From NCBI RefSeq assembly GCF_025995235.1, contig NZ_BAPT01000001.1, forward strand, positions 62,001 through 126,000: a stretch of DNA of 64,000 bases, read 5' to 3'. The position numbers were made by a program, and so were the translations under genes. The stretch is from Ameyamaea chiangmaiensis. Its GTDB lineage: Bacteria > Pseudomonadota > Alphaproteobacteria > Acetobacterales > Acetobacteraceae. Below are positions 9,522 through 18,823 of the stretch, piece after piece. Under the pieces are notes generated by a model. It was not told the origin of the DNA. It was given only the letters and a program-made list of their open reading frames with translations, and did no database searches. Position 1 is the first letter of the stretch; each line of letters opens with the position of its first letter.

Positions 9522-10031
9522 ATGCGCATTTTGAAGACAATGACTGCCGGCGCGTTTGCATGCGCCGTCTCGCTTGCTTCCATGTTACACGCACAGGCGC
9601 AGGATGCGGCGTCGCTGACGGCATTCGATGGTGTCTGGAGCATCGACAACATCCATTCGAACTGGAGTGACGGAAAGTTTCCGACAGGGCGGATGAGCCT
9701 GAAAATCGACGTCAAGTTCGACAACGGTCATCTGGTGTATCATTCGAAGAATGACACCATGAAGAACAAGCCTCCCATGGAGGTTTCGTTCGACGCTGCG
9801 CTTGATGACAAGCCATACCCCGTCACGGGTTCGTCACGGTACAACTTCGTGCGCATCCGCCCCATCGGCCATAACGAGTTCGTGGTGCTTGAACTCAAGG
9901 ATCAGGACGTGATGGTCGGCGCGTTGTGGACGCTGTCACCCGATGGCAAGACGCTGATGCGTTGGGGCATCGGCAAGTCGGAGAAAGGTGTCTCCAAGGC
10001 GTACCAGGAATTCTTTACTCGCGCTTCCTGA
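9522..10031 (+). CDS. Small secreted protein of unknown function
   Basis: 169 residues with a clear signal peptide (MRILKTMTAGAFACAVSLAS..., cut near AQAQD). The mature part of about 143 residues looks beta-rich, with FDGVWSID near its start and GALWTLSPDGKTLMRWG near its end. This pattern recalls lipocalin-like or calycin folds, but I do not recognise the family. It follows the acylase gene by 12 bp with an AAGGAA ribosome-binding site and is the last gene of the run. It may bind the substrate or product of the acylase, which is speculation. It converges on lrgB. Confidence 0.75.
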   Translation: MRILKTMTAGAFACAVSLASMLHAQAQDAASLTAFDGVWSIDNIHSNWSDGKFPTGRMSLKIDVKFDNGHLVYHSKNDTMKNKPPMEVSFDAALDDKPYPVTGSSRYNFVRIRPIGHNEFVVLELKDQDVMVGALWTLSPDGKTLMRWGIGKSEKGVSKAYQEFFTRAS

Positions 10032-10046
10032 CGTTTTTCAAAACGC

Positions 10047-10763
10047 CTATCGCAGAAACCGCAGCAGGAGCGGCGCCAGCAGCGAGGTCACAAGGCCGTT
10101 CAGGCCGATGCCCAGGGCCGCGAAAGCGGCCCCGAGCGGATCGCGGCGCGCCACCTGTGCGGCCGCGATCCCGCTGCCCGCAATCCCGGCCGCCAGCCCA
10201 TGGGCACGCCAGTCGCGAATCCCCAGACGATGCAGCAGGGGTTCGCCCACCATCGCGGCGACGATCCCGCCCAGAATGGCAAAACTTGCGGTCAGGGCCG
10301 GCTGTCCGCCGATCGTCCCGGCGATCGCGATGGCAATCGGCGTGGTCACCGCCTTCGGAGCCATGGAGAGCGCCACGATGTGGTCGCCATGCAGGGCCAC
10401 CACCAGTGCCACCCCGCCGACAAGCGACGTGACAGCGCCCGCCAATAGAGCGGCCGTCATGGCGCCGAGGCTGCGCATGACGTGTCCGATCGACGCCGCT
10501 AGCGGCACGGCCAGCGCCACCGTCGCCGGGCCCAGTAAGAAGTGGATCGGCGCGACGGCACGAAAATAGACCTCATAGGGCGTGTGGCTCAGCACCAGGG
10601 CCGTGCAGACGAGACCGATCGCCACCAGTACCGGATTGGCCCATGGCGCGCCGCGAAGCCTGACCTGAAGGGCGACCCCACCGAGAAAGGCCGCGAGCGT
10701 CACGCACAGCCAGACGAGCGTCCCGACCGTCGGGTCGTTGGCAAGATCATGCAGCCTGATCAC
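10047..10763 (-). CDS. lrgB: LrgB/CidB-family membrane protein
   Basis: About 238 residues from a GTG start at 10763 that overlaps the lrgA stop (GTGA). It is almost entirely hydrophobic, with some seven membrane spans, and contains the LrgB motif region KAVTTPIAIAIA followed by GGQPALTASFAILGGI. Near the C-terminus HGLAAGIAGSGIAAA also fits the family. LrgA/LrgB pairs act at the inner membrane in control of murein hydrolase export or in small-molecule (pyruvate, glycolate) transport. The overlap with lrgA argues for coupled translation. The start is chosen from the overlap and the family length. Confidence 0.85.
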   Translation of the reverse strand: MIRLHDLANDPTVGTLVWLCVTLAAFLGGVALQVRLRGAPWANPVLVAIGLVCTALVLSHTPYEVYFRAVAPIHFLLGPATVALAVPLAASIGHVMRSLGAMTAALLAGAVTSLVGGVALVVALHGDHIVALSMAPKAVTTPIAIAIAGTIGGQPALTASFAILGGIVAAMVGEPLLHRLGIRDWRAHGLAAGIAGSGIAAAQVARRDPLGAAFAALGIGLNGLVTSLLAPLLLRFLR

Positions 10764-11128
10764 GGTCGCCGTGCGCCCTCGCCACGCATGCACAGATGCA
10801 TCACCCCGCCGGTCACGAGAATGGCGAGCACTGTCGATCCCACCAGCGCCACACCAATCGGCAGCGCGTTCGCCGTCAGGATCGGCCATTCCGCCATCAC
10901 GCCGACGCCCGCCGGGACAAACAGAAGGCCGAGCATGGCGATCAGGGCCCGGGCGAGGCGATCGAGATCGGGGGACACGGCCGGGTGTCCCCGCCGTCCG
11001 CGCCACAGAAGCGCGCCGGTCAGCAGGAACATGCCGATCACCGGTCCCGGGACGGGGAGGGCCAGCAGGCGCTGCATCAGCGTGCCGACCAACTGGCAGG
11101 CCAGCAGGGTCAGAAACGCCGCGGGCAT
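10760..11128 (-). CDS. lrgA: LrgA/CidA-family membrane protein
   Basis: About 122 residues from an ATG at 11128 (MPAAFLTLLACQLVG). It has four predicted spans and the holin-like motifs PVPGPVIGMFLL and LLFVPAGVGVM that define LrgA/CidA. It forms a two-gene unit with lrgB, sharing a GTGA overlap. An upstream in-frame ATG at 11236 would lie inside the aldo/keto reductase gene, so I reject it. The pair follows the reductase gene by about 25 bp and might be cotranscribed with it. Confidence 0.85.
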   Translation of the reverse strand: MPAAFLTLLACQLVGTLMQRLLALPVPGPVIGMFLLTGALLWRGRRGHPAVSPDLDRLARALIAMLGLLFVPAGVGVMAEWPILTANALPIGVALVGSTVLAILVTGGVMHLCMRGEGARRP

Positions 11129-11153
11129 GACGACGCGGGCGCGGGGACGGGGG

Positions 11154-12185
11154 TCACCAACGGGTGGGCTTGGGGTTGCGTTCGTCAAAGCCCTTCTGAT
11201 GCCAGTAGGGATAGATCGGCTCCCTATGGCTGGCATCGTCGAGCCTTGCGATCTGCTCGGGCCTGAGAGACCAGCCGATGGCGCCGAGGTTCTGTTTCAA
11301 CTGCTCCTCGTTGCGCGCACCGATGACGATGTTCGTCACGGTCGGCCGCTGCAACAGCCAGTTGAGGGCCACCTGAGGGACGGAACGTCCCGTCTCGGCC
11401 GCGATCTCGTCCAAGGCATCGACCACGCGATACAGAGACTCGTCATCAACCACCGGGCCACCTTCGGAGCCGCCACTGGCGATGCGGCCGGACTGCGCGG
11501 GCTGCCCACGACGGATCTTGCCGGTCAGGCGCCCCCAGCCGAGCGGGCTCCAGACCATCAGGCCGACGCCCTGATCGAGGCCGAGCGGCATGAGTTCCCA
11601 CTCGTAATCGCGGCCGATCAGTGAGTAATAGCCCTGGTAGACGACGTAACGCGCCAGACCGTCGCGCTCGGACGTGGCAAGCGATTTCATCAGGTGCCAG
11701 CCGGAGAAGTTCGAAGCCCCGATGGCACCGATCTTGCCGGCCTTGATGAGGTCGTCCAGCGCGCGAAGTGTCTCGTCGACCGGCGTCAGCGCGTCGAAAC
11801 CATGCATGAAGTACAGGTCGATGTGATCGGTGCCCAAGCGCTTGAGGCTGGCTTCACACGCTCGGACAAGGTGATAGCGCGACGAGCCCATGTCGTTCGG
11901 TCCGTCGCCGGTCGGAAACGTCGCCTTGCTGGAGATCATGACCCGGTCGCGCCGGCCTTTCAGGGCCTGACCCAATACCTCTTCCGAGGTCCCGGCCGAA
12001 TAGATGTCCGCCGTGTCGAACAGGGTGACGCCGTGGTCGAGGCACACATCCACCATGCGGCTGGCCTGTGCGACATCGGTGTCGCCCCACTTGCGAAAAA
12101 ATTCGTTGGAGCCGCCGAAGGTCGCGGTGCCCAGGCTCAGCACCGGGATTTTGAGGCCCGACCGGCCCAGTTGTCGGAATTCCAT
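11154..12185 (-). CDS. Aldo/keto reductase
   Basis: 343 residues starting MEFRQLGRSGLKIPVLSLGT with a GGGAG ribosome-binding site. It shows the AKR (beta/alpha)8 signatures: FDTADIYSAGTSEEVLG with catalytic Asp and Tyr, ISSKATF with the lysine, and DLYFMHGFD with the histidine. The C-terminal NADPH site VIGARNEEQLKQNLGA is also present. Such enzymes reduce aldehydes and ketones in the cytoplasm. The sequence resembles the AKR11/AKR12 group of general stress and sugar aldehyde reductases. Natural substrate unknown. It ends 25 bp before lrgA. Confidence 0.9.
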   Translation of the reverse strand: MEFRQLGRSGLKIPVLSLGTATFGGSNEFFRKWGDTDVAQASRMVDVCLDHGVTLFDTADIYSAGTSEEVLGQALKGRRDRVMISSKATFPTGDGPNDMGSSRYHLVRACEASLKRLGTDHIDLYFMHGFDALTPVDETLRALDDLIKAGKIGAIGASNFSGWHLMKSLATSERDGLARYVVYQGYYSLIGRDYEWELMPLGLDQGVGLMVWSPLGWGRLTGKIRRGQPAQSGRIASGGSEGGPVVDDESLYRVVDALDEIAAETGRSVPQVALNWLLQRPTVTNIVIGARNEEQLKQNLGAIGWSLRPEQIARLDDASHREPIYPYWHQKGFDERNPKPTRW

Positions 12186-12304
12186 GGTGTTTCTCCCGCC
12201 GTGTGTGGCAGCGGAAGAAGTGTAGTCCCCGACCCGGTGGCGGCAAGGGCGCCGCCCGCGAAAGGCGGTCGTGGTCACCCGATCGTGAGTCTCAGGCGCC
12301 GGTT

Positions 12305-12637
12305 TCAGTCGTCGTCAAGCGGTTGCACCCGGACGGCATGGCCGTTGCGGTCGTAATAGAAGATCGTGTTGCCGCGCTGTTCGGCATAGCCGTCGGGCTG
12401 ACCCGACCGCGTCCAGAACAGCAGCCGGTTGTTCTCGGGCTGCTCGATGACCTTGTCGCCCTCCGGGCGATAGCGGAACTTTTCGAAGCTGCGATAGGCC
12501 TTGGGTAGGCCCGACTGCGCGGCGAGCTGGTGCATCGAGGGCTTTTTGGGCTCGTCGTCATCGTCGGCCCGCGCCGTCTGCAGGCCGCCGGCCAGAACAC
12601 CAGCCACCAGGGCCAGAAGCGACCATTTCCGCGTCAT
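12305..12637 (-). CDS. Small exported protein of unknown function
   Basis: 110 residues from the ATG at 12637 (MTRKWSLLALVAGVLAGG...). The signal peptide is cut near TARAD, followed by an acidic DDDDEPKK stretch. The mature protein carries FEKFRYRPEGD, NNRLLFWTRSGQPDGYA and NTIFYYDRNGHAVRVQPLDDD, which look like short beta-hairpin repeats. I do not recognise a family. It stands alone between the RND operon and the aldo/keto reductase, and an inverted repeat lies 33-83 bp upstream of its start. Confidence 0.65.
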   Translation of the reverse strand: MTRKWSLLALVAGVLAGGLQTARADDDDEPKKPSMHQLAAQSGLPKAYRSFEKFRYRPEGDKVIEQPENNRLLFWTRSGQPDGYAEQRGNTIFYYDRNGHAVRVQPLDDD

Positions 12638-12669
12638 CACCTGCCCTCCGCGCAGACCGTTGAAGCCTT

Positions 12670-12720
12670 TCACATGCGACAGTTCGGCACTCGACGCAAC
12701 CGCGCCCCTGTCGCATGTGA
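12670..12720. repeat. 13-bp perfect inverted repeat between the RND operon and a small exported gene
   Basis: TCACATGCGACAG (12670-12682) and CTGTCGCATGTGA (12708-12720) are exact reverse complements separated by 25 bases. The repeat lies 11 bp past the efflux operon stop and about 33 bp before the start of the next leftward gene. It could be a terminator stem, although no run of T follows on either strand, or a pair of operator half-sites for the exported protein gene. Confidence 0.6.
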
Positions 12721-12730
12721 CACCCGTGCC

Positions 12731-14257
12731 TCAGGTTGGCGGCACGGGCTGTGGGCGGGCAAGGCTCCGGTCCACGGTTTTGGCGACCGCGCCACCATGC
12801 GGACCACCCGGGGGAAGGGTGTGATTTTTCCATCCACCGCCTAGCACGCGATACAGTGTGACAAGGTTTTCGTAGCGCGCAGCCTGCACGGTGATCATGC
12901 CTTGCTGGGCTTGGTACAGCGTACGCTGGCTGTCGAGCGCGGTCAGATAGGAATCCGTACCTTCGTGATAGCGCATCATCGCCAGTTGATAGCCGTCGGA
13001 CGCCGATGCCACCAACGCGCGCAGCCGTTCGTCTTGGTCGAGATAGGTCGAACGTGCGGCCAGCGCATCGGACGTTTCACGAAAAGCCGTCTGGATGGCC
13101 TTTTCATAGGCGCGGACGTCCTGCGCCCTCTTGGCTTTCGAGTAATGCAAATTACCCGTCGCCTGTCCCCAGGTGAAGATCGGCACATCGATCTGAGGAT
13201 TGACGATCCAGGTCTGGCCACCTGGCGTAAACAGGCTGCGGAACTGGCGGCTGCTTTGGCCGTCGTTGGCGGTCAACGTGATTTTCGGGAAGAAATTCGC
13301 GCGCGCCGCGCCGATATCCGCGTTCGCCGCCTTGAGCGTATGTTCAGCCGACAGGATATCCGGCCGTCGTTCCAGAAGATCCGACGGCAGACCGGCGGGT
13401 AGGTCGGTCATCATCGTCTGGCTGCCGAACGGCGCGGGCGGCGGCAGATCAGCCGGCAGAGGCGCGCCGACCAGAAGAACCAGAGCGTTTTCGTCCTGCG
13501 CCACAGCGCGTTCGTATTGCGCTTTGTTTGCCTGCGCCTGTTCAACCTGGGTCTCCACCTGACGCAGAGTCAACTGGTTTGCCGCGCCGTGGTCGAACTG
13601 CAGGCGCGTCAGGCGCAGGGTCTCTCCTTGCGACGCCAAGGTGTCGTTGGTGATACGCAATTGTTCGCGGTCGGCAAGCCACGTGATGTAGGCATTAGCG
13701 ACCTGAGAGATCGTGCTGATCATCACGCTGCGGGCATTCTCAGCCTGCGACAGCTCCTGTTCACGCGCCTCGCGCGTGAGGCTGCGGATGCGGCCGAACA
13801 GATCGAGTTCGTACGACGAAAACCCGAAACCGGTGGAATAGTATTTCAAGGTCGAGATCGTCGACCCACCGACCGGTGCGAACGAAAAGCCCGCGTTGTT
13901 GGACGGCGCCTCGAACAGGCCTTGTCCGGTTACGCCCAGAGCCGGGAACAGCGACGCGTTCTGGATCTGGTATTGCGCCTGTGCCTGCTCGATGCTGGTC
14001 GCCGCCGAAAGCAGGTCGCGGTTCTCGCGCAGTGCCAGCGCGATCAGTGCTCGCAGCCGGGCGTCGGTGAAGAAGTCTTCCCATCCCAGATCTGCTGCCT
14101 GGATACGAGGATCCTTGGGCTCGGCGCGATAGGCCGAGCCCGCGGGATACGTGCCGGACACCGGAAGCTGGGGACGATGATAGGTCGGGATCAGCGTGCA
14201 GCCCGACAATGCAGCGAGCAGGAGCGGTGCCGCACGGAACACGGTTTTCGTGGACAT
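12731..14257 (-). CDS. RND efflux outer-membrane factor lipoprotein (NodT/OprM family)
   Basis: 508 residues from the ATG at 14257. The signal sequence ends in the lipobox LSGC, so the mature N-terminus is a lipidated cysteine. Two outer-membrane-efflux repeats follow, including the OprM-type LGWEDFFTDARLRALIALAL, PSDLLERRPDILSAEHTLKAAN and ARANFFPKITL. The trimer forms the outer-membrane duct of a tripartite pump. It is the last gene of the MFP-RND-OMF operon, 4 bp after the permease stop codon. Transported drugs cannot be inferred. Confidence 0.93.
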   Translation of the reverse strand: MSTKTVFRAAPLLLAALSGCTLIPTYHRPQLPVSGTYPAGSAYRAEPKDPRIQAADLGWEDFFTDARLRALIALALRENRDLLSAATSIEQAQAQYQIQNASLFPALGVTGQGLFEAPSNNAGFSFAPVGGSTISTLKYYSTGFGFSSYELDLFGRIRSLTREAREQELSQAENARSVMISTISQVANAYITWLADREQLRITNDTLASQGETLRLTRLQFDHGAANQLTLRQVETQVEQAQANKAQYERAVAQDENALVLLVGAPLPADLPPPAPFGSQTMMTDLPAGLPSDLLERRPDILSAEHTLKAANADIGAARANFFPKITLTANDGQSSRQFRSLFTPGGQTWIVNPQIDVPIFTWGQATGNLHYSKAKRAQDVRAYEKAIQTAFRETSDALAARSTYLDQDERLRALVASASDGYQLAMMRYHEGTDSYLTALDSQRTLYQAQQGMITVQAARYENLVTLYRVLGGGWKNHTLPPGGPHGGAVAKTVDRSLARPQPVPPT

Positions 14258-14261
14258 GGCC

Positions 14262-17200
14262 TCAGTGCTCCTGCGGCGCCGGTGCGCCGGGCTCGGATCG
14301 GTTCTCATAGGGGTCCACGCGGTCCTTGATGCGTGTCACGCGGAACAGACGCAGCACCACGACAAAGAACAGCGGTACGAAATAGATCGCCAGAAGCGTT
14401 GCCGTGAGCATGCCTCCCACCACCGCGGTGCCGATCGCCACCCGGGCGGCAGAACCGGCGCCGGTGGCGATGGCCAGCGGAAACACACCCAGCACGAACG
14501 CGATCGACGTCATGAGAATGGGGCGCAGACGCTCGCGTCCGGCTTCGAGCACCGATTCTTCCAGTGAACGACCATTCTCGAAGAATGCCTTGGCAAATTC
14601 CACGATCAGAATTGCATTCTTGACGGTCAGACCGACGGTCGTCAGCAGACCAACCTGGAAGTAGACATCGTTGTCCATGCCGCGCCAAAGCGTCGCGGCA
14701 ATGGCGCCGAGCACGCCCAGAGGAATGACAAGCAGCACGGCGATCGGGATCGCCCAGCTTTCGTACAGGGCGGCTAGGCACAACAGGATCACCGTTCCCG
14801 CAAGGGCATAAAGCGGGCCGGTGGAGCCGCCCGAGGCCGCCTGTTCGTAGGAAATTCCGGTCCAGTCGTAGCTGATGCCGGCCGGCAACTTGTCGAGGTA
14901 CTGCTGCATGAACCGCATGGCGTCACCCGACGTATAGCCCGCCGCCGCCGTGCCCTGGATTTCATAGGAATTGTAGCCGTTGTAATCCTCGACCTTCTGC
15001 GGACCGACAATCCAGTTTGCCGATGCAAAGGCGCTCAACTGCACCAGCGAGTTACTCGCGTTGCGAATGTACCATTTGCCAAGATCGCTCGGCAGCAGAC
15101 GGTCGCGCGGCTCGCCCTGGATGTAGACCTGCTTGACGCGGTCGTTCATCAGGAACTGGTTGACATAGATCGAGCCGAAAGCCCCCTGGATCGTGGTGTT
15201 GATATCCGCATTGGTCACACCAAGCGAGTTGGCCTTTTCACGATCGATATCGAGGTGGAACTGCGGAGCGTCTTCCATGCCCCATGGCAGCACGCGCGAC
15301 AGGCGATGGTCCTGATTGGCCATGCCCAGCAGCTGATTGCGTGCCGCCAGAAGTTTTGCATGCCCGAGGTGCCCGCGATCCTCGAGTTCGAGGTCGAAAC
15401 CCGCCGCGTTACCGAGTTCGAGCACCGCCGGCGGGTTGAATGCGACAATCGTGGCACGCGGGTCGCCCCAGAAATGCATCATGATGCGCATGGCGATCGC
15501 ACCCGGCGCCTGCGATGCATCGGGTCGTTCGTCCCAGGGCTTGAGCCGGATGAAGAAGGATGCGGCAGTCTGGCCCTGGGCTGCGAAATTGAACCCGGTC
15601 GGTGCGAGCACCGAGATAATGTTCTTCCCCTCGGTCTTCATGATGTAGTCGGATACGTCATGGGTGACGGCCGCGGCCTGGGCCTGCGTTGAGCCAGGCG
15701 GCATTGTGACCTGACCGAAGATCAGCGCCTGGTCCTCCTCCGGTAGAAATCCCGAGTGGATACGTGTGAACAGGAATCCGGCGGTGCCTGCAATCAGGAC
15801 GAAGGCTATGATCGAAAGGGCGACATGGCCGACCAGCCATTGCACGCCGCGCTGATACCCTAGCGTAAGGCGATCGAAAGAGCGGTTGAACCAGCGCGTG
15901 AAACGATTGCCCGTGCCATGGGTCGGTTTGAGCATCGTGGCGCACAGGGCCGGTGTCAAAATCAGCGCCACAAGCACCGACAGCCACATTGCGGCGCAGA
16001 TCGTGATGGAGAACTGACGGTAGATCACACCTGTCGAGCCGCCGAATGCCGCCATTGGCAGGAACACGGCCGTTAGCACCAACACGATGCCGATCAGCGC
16101 GCCCTGGATTTCCGCCATGGACTCGCGCGCGGCCTGACGGGGCGACAGCTTGCGCTCGCTCATCACGCGTTCGACGTTTTCGACCACCACGATCGCGTCA
16201 TCAACGAGAAGGCCGACGGCCAGAACCATCGCGAGCATGGTCAGCGTGTTGATGATGAAACCAAGGACAGCAAGAATGGCAAACGTGCCGAGCAGAACCA
16301 CGGGCACCGCGATCGTGGGGATCAGGGTCGCGCGGAAGTTCTGCAGGAACAGCAGCATGACGAGGAACACCAGCGCGATGGCCTCGGCCAGCGTGATCAC
16401 GACCTCTTTGATCGACAGCGTGATGAAGGGTTCGGTGTCGAGCGGATAGACCGTCTTCAGGCCATGCGGATAGAAGCGCTCCAGATTATGGATTTCCGCG
16501 TAAACGGCCTTTTCGGTCGAAAGCTGGTTCGAGCCGGGCGCCAGTTTCAACGCCAGCGCGGCTGCCGGGTGATTGTTCCACGTCGCGAGGAAATTGTAGG
16601 TCTGGGCCCCAAGCTCGACGCGAGCGACGTCGCGGATGCGAACCTGCGATCCGTCGGGCTGAACCTTGATCAGGATCTTGGCAAACTCGTCCACGGTGGT
16701 CATGCGCTGTGGGCCGATGATCGTCGCGTCCAGCCGTGCGCCCGCGACCGACGGCAAGCCGCCGATCTCACCGGACGAGACCTGTATATTCTGGGCCTCA
16801 ATCGCGCTTTGCACGTCGCCGACCGTCAGCCCGTACTTGTACAATTTACCCGCGTCGAGCCAGATTCGCATCGCGAATTCCGACCCGAATAGGGTGTGAT
16901 CACCCACGCCCGTGACGCGGCTCAGCGGATCGGAAATGTTCGACGCGAGATAGTCGGAGATCTGGAACGCATCCATGCTGTTGTCTTCGGAGATCAGGCC
17001 GACGACCAGCATGAAGTTGCGCACCGCCTTGGTCACGGTCAGGCCCTGGGCCGTCACTTCGGTCGGCAAGCGCGGCTGTGCCAGCTGCAGCTTGTTCTGC
17101 ACCTGCACCTGCGCGATGTCGGGGTTGGTCCCCTGCGCGAAGGTCAGGTCGATTTCCATCTGCCCGGAAGCGTAGGACTGCGCCGCGATGTATTCGAGAT

Positions 17201-17420
17201 GGTCGAGACCATACATCTGCTGAAGGATCGGGCGAACAACCGTGTTGTTGACCGTGTCAGCCGACGCGCCCGGATACGTCACGCTGATGGCGATCTGCGG
17301 CGGCGCGATGGACGGATACTGGGCGATCGGCAGGCGTGTGATCGCAAGCCCGCCCACGATCATAATGATCAGACCTATCACCCATGCGAAGATGGGGCGG
17401 TCGATAAAGAAACGTGACAT
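14262..17420 (-). CDS. RND-family efflux pump inner-membrane transporter (AcrB/MexB type, HAE1)
   Basis: 1052 residues, full length for the hydrophobe/amphiphile RND family. It begins MSRFFIDRPIFAWVIGL and shows the proton-relay motif VGLLVDDAIVVVENVERV in TM4 with its Asp pair. Two large periplasmic loops and twelve membrane segments follow the family pattern. Such pumps expel dyes, detergents, antibiotics or solvents with a periplasmic adaptor and an outer-membrane duct, both encoded next to it (6 bp after the adaptor, 4 bp before the duct). The divergent TetR regulator probably represses the operon. Confidence 0.96.
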   Translation of the reverse strand: MSRFFIDRPIFAWVIGLIIMIVGGLAITRLPIAQYPSIAPPQIAISVTYPGASADTVNNTVVRPILQQMYGLDHLEYIAAQSYASGQMEIDLTFAQGTNPDIAQVQVQNKLQLAQPRLPTEVTAQGLTVTKAVRNFMLVVGLISEDNSMDAFQISDYLASNISDPLSRVTGVGDHTLFGSEFAMRIWLDAGKLYKYGLTVGDVQSAIEAQNIQVSSGEIGGLPSVAGARLDATIIGPQRMTTVDEFAKILIKVQPDGSQVRIRDVARVELGAQTYNFLATWNNHPAAALALKLAPGSNQLSTEKAVYAEIHNLERFYPHGLKTVYPLDTEPFITLSIKEVVITLAEAIALVFLVMLLFLQNFRATLIPTIAVPVVLLGTFAILAVLGFIINTLTMLAMVLAVGLLVDDAIVVVENVERVMSERKLSPRQAARESMAEIQGALIGIVLVLTAVFLPMAAFGGSTGVIYRQFSITICAAMWLSVLVALILTPALCATMLKPTHGTGNRFTRWFNRSFDRLTLGYQRGVQWLVGHVALSIIAFVLIAGTAGFLFTRIHSGFLPEEDQALIFGQVTMPPGSTQAQAAAVTHDVSDYIMKTEGKNIISVLAPTGFNFAAQGQTAASFFIRLKPWDERPDASQAPGAIAMRIMMHFWGDPRATIVAFNPPAVLELGNAAGFDLELEDRGHLGHAKLLAARNQLLGMANQDHRLSRVLPWGMEDAPQFHLDIDREKANSLGVTNADINTTIQGAFGSIYVNQFLMNDRVKQVYIQGEPRDRLLPSDLGKWYIRNASNSLVQLSAFASANWIVGPQKVEDYNGYNSYEIQGTAAAGYTSGDAMRFMQQYLDKLPAGISYDWTGISYEQAASGGSTGPLYALAGTVILLCLAALYESWAIPIAVLLVIPLGVLGAIAATLWRGMDNDVYFQVGLLTTVGLTVKNAILIVEFAKAFFENGRSLEESVLEAGRERLRPILMTSIAFVLGVFPLAIATGAGSAARVAIGTAVVGGMLTATLLAIYFVPLFFVVVLRLFRVTRIKDRVDPYENRSEPGAPAPQEH

Positions 17421-17426
17421 GCGTGC

Positions 17427-18596
17427 TTACCCCGCTTTCTGAGCCGCATCCGGCGCGGAGTCGCTCGGCTGCCAGGGCACGGGCCGCACGGTCGCACCTG
17501 GTGCGGCCTTCGCTCTGCCCACGATGACCACGCGATCACCGTTCTTCAGACCTTCGTTCACGATCCAGTCACCATCGACCGTCTGAACGGTTTTGATGTT
17601 GCGGATCATGGCCTTGTTGTCATCGCCAACGATCATGACGGTCGCCTGTCCGTGTGGATCGCGGCCCACGGCCTGCTGGGGTACGCGGAAAGCGTTCGGG
17701 TCGGTACCTTCGTCGATCTCCGCATGGACGAACATGCCGGGCAGCAGCGTGTGGTCGGGATTGGGAAACAGGGCGCGTACGACGACGCTGGACGTGGCCG
17801 TGTCCACATTGACTTCGGAGAACTGGAGCTTGCCCGGCTGGTCGTATGGGTAGCCGTCCTCAAGGGTCAGCTTGACGGCTGCGGCGTTGCCGTCCGCCCG
17901 CTGCAACCGCCCGTTCGCGAGTTCACGCTGGAAGCGCAATAGGTCGGTCGCGGCCAGATTAACGTCGACATAGATCGGGTCCAGACGGGTGACGGTTGCG
18001 ATCTGGGTCGTCTGGTTGGCGGTGACCAGCGCGCCGACGGTGCTTAGTGAGCGTCCGATACGGCCGGAAATCGGCGCGTTGACATGCGTGTAGGCCAGAT
18101 TGGTCGCGGCGGTTTCCATCGTGGCCTTGGCCTGGGCGATATCGGCTTCGGCCTCACGCTCGGCCGCCAGGGCATCGTCGTATTCCTGACCGCTGACGGC
18201 GTGGGCGCGGGCCAGCGGCTCGTACCGCGACAGCTTGGCCTTGGCCGTCGCCTGTGACGCCTGGGCCCGCAAAAGCTGCGCGCGGTCGGCGTCGTACTGT
18301 GCCTGATAAATGGACGGGTCGACCTGATAGAGTTGCTGCCCCGCAACCACGTCGGAGCCTTCGACGAACAATCGCTTTTGCAGGACGCCGTTGACCTGCG
18401 GACGCACCTGCGCGATTTCGAAGGCCTCCGTCCGGCCGGGGAGGGAGGTATGGATGGCGGTCGCCTGGGTCTGCATCGTCAGGACCTGGACTTCCTGCGG
18501 GGGCGGCGCGCCCATCGGTTTCTTCTTTTCGCACGCCGAGAGGCTCAAAAGCGCTGAAAGCGGCAGACACAGGGTCCAATGAGGCACAGTTTTCAC
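17427..18596 (-). CDS. RND efflux periplasmic adaptor lipoprotein (AcrA/MexA type)
   Basis: About 389 residues from a GTG at 18596 with GGAG 7 bases upstream. The signal peptide ends in the lipobox LSAC. The membrane-fusion pattern follows: lipoyl half IAQVRPQVNGVLQKRLFVEG, an alpha-helical hairpin (LLRAQASQATAKAKLSRYEPLARAHA...), then the second lipoyl half with NLAYTHVNAPISGRIGRSLS. It links the inner-membrane pump to the outer-membrane duct. It is the first gene of the operon. In-frame codons reach 18899, but the lipobox position and ribosome-binding site favour 18596. Confidence 0.93.
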   Translation of the reverse strand: MKTVPHWTLCLPLSALLSLSACEKKKPMGAPPPQEVQVLTMQTQATAIHTSLPGRTEAFEIAQVRPQVNGVLQKRLFVEGSDVVAGQQLYQVDPSIYQAQYDADRAQLLRAQASQATAKAKLSRYEPLARAHAVSGQEYDDALAAEREAEADIAQAKATMETAATNLAYTHVNAPISGRIGRSLSTVGALVTANQTTQIATVTRLDPIYVDVNLAATDLLRFQRELANGRLQRADGNAAAVKLTLEDGYPYDQPGKLQFSEVNVDTATSSVVVRALFPNPDHTLLPGMFVHAEIDEGTDPNAFRVPQQAVGRDPHGQATVMIVGDDNKAMIRNIKTVQTVDGDWIVNEGLKNGDRVVIVGRAKAAPGATVRPVPWQPSDSAPDAAQKAG

Positions 18597-18823
18597 AACC
18601 TTGCTCCACAGCAATGGCAGCCATGCGGAACGCGATCCGGCGCAAAAAACCGCCGTTTCTGGCGGTGTCCGGTCAGCGCGATCAGGGGGTCGCATGGCAG
18701 AGGATAAGGAAACCCGTCGGTTCCGTATTGATCGGGAACTATACAGTTTCCAAATATCCGTCAATGGGTCTAGAAACGGGACTGCGTAAATTTCAATTCG
18801 TTGCCACGGAGTATCACAAGACA
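18597..18823. promoter_or_regulatory. RND operon / tetR divergent region with imperfect palindrome near 18735-18751
   Basis: The 227 bp between the adaptor and TetR starts hold no gene. GGAACT, four bases, then AGTTTCC forms an imperfect palindrome at 18735-18751, and a further TTCC sits at 18721. TetR-family regulators of efflux operons usually bind such a palindrome between divergent genes, so this is the candidate operator. The symmetry is not perfect, hence modest confidence. Confidence 0.35.
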
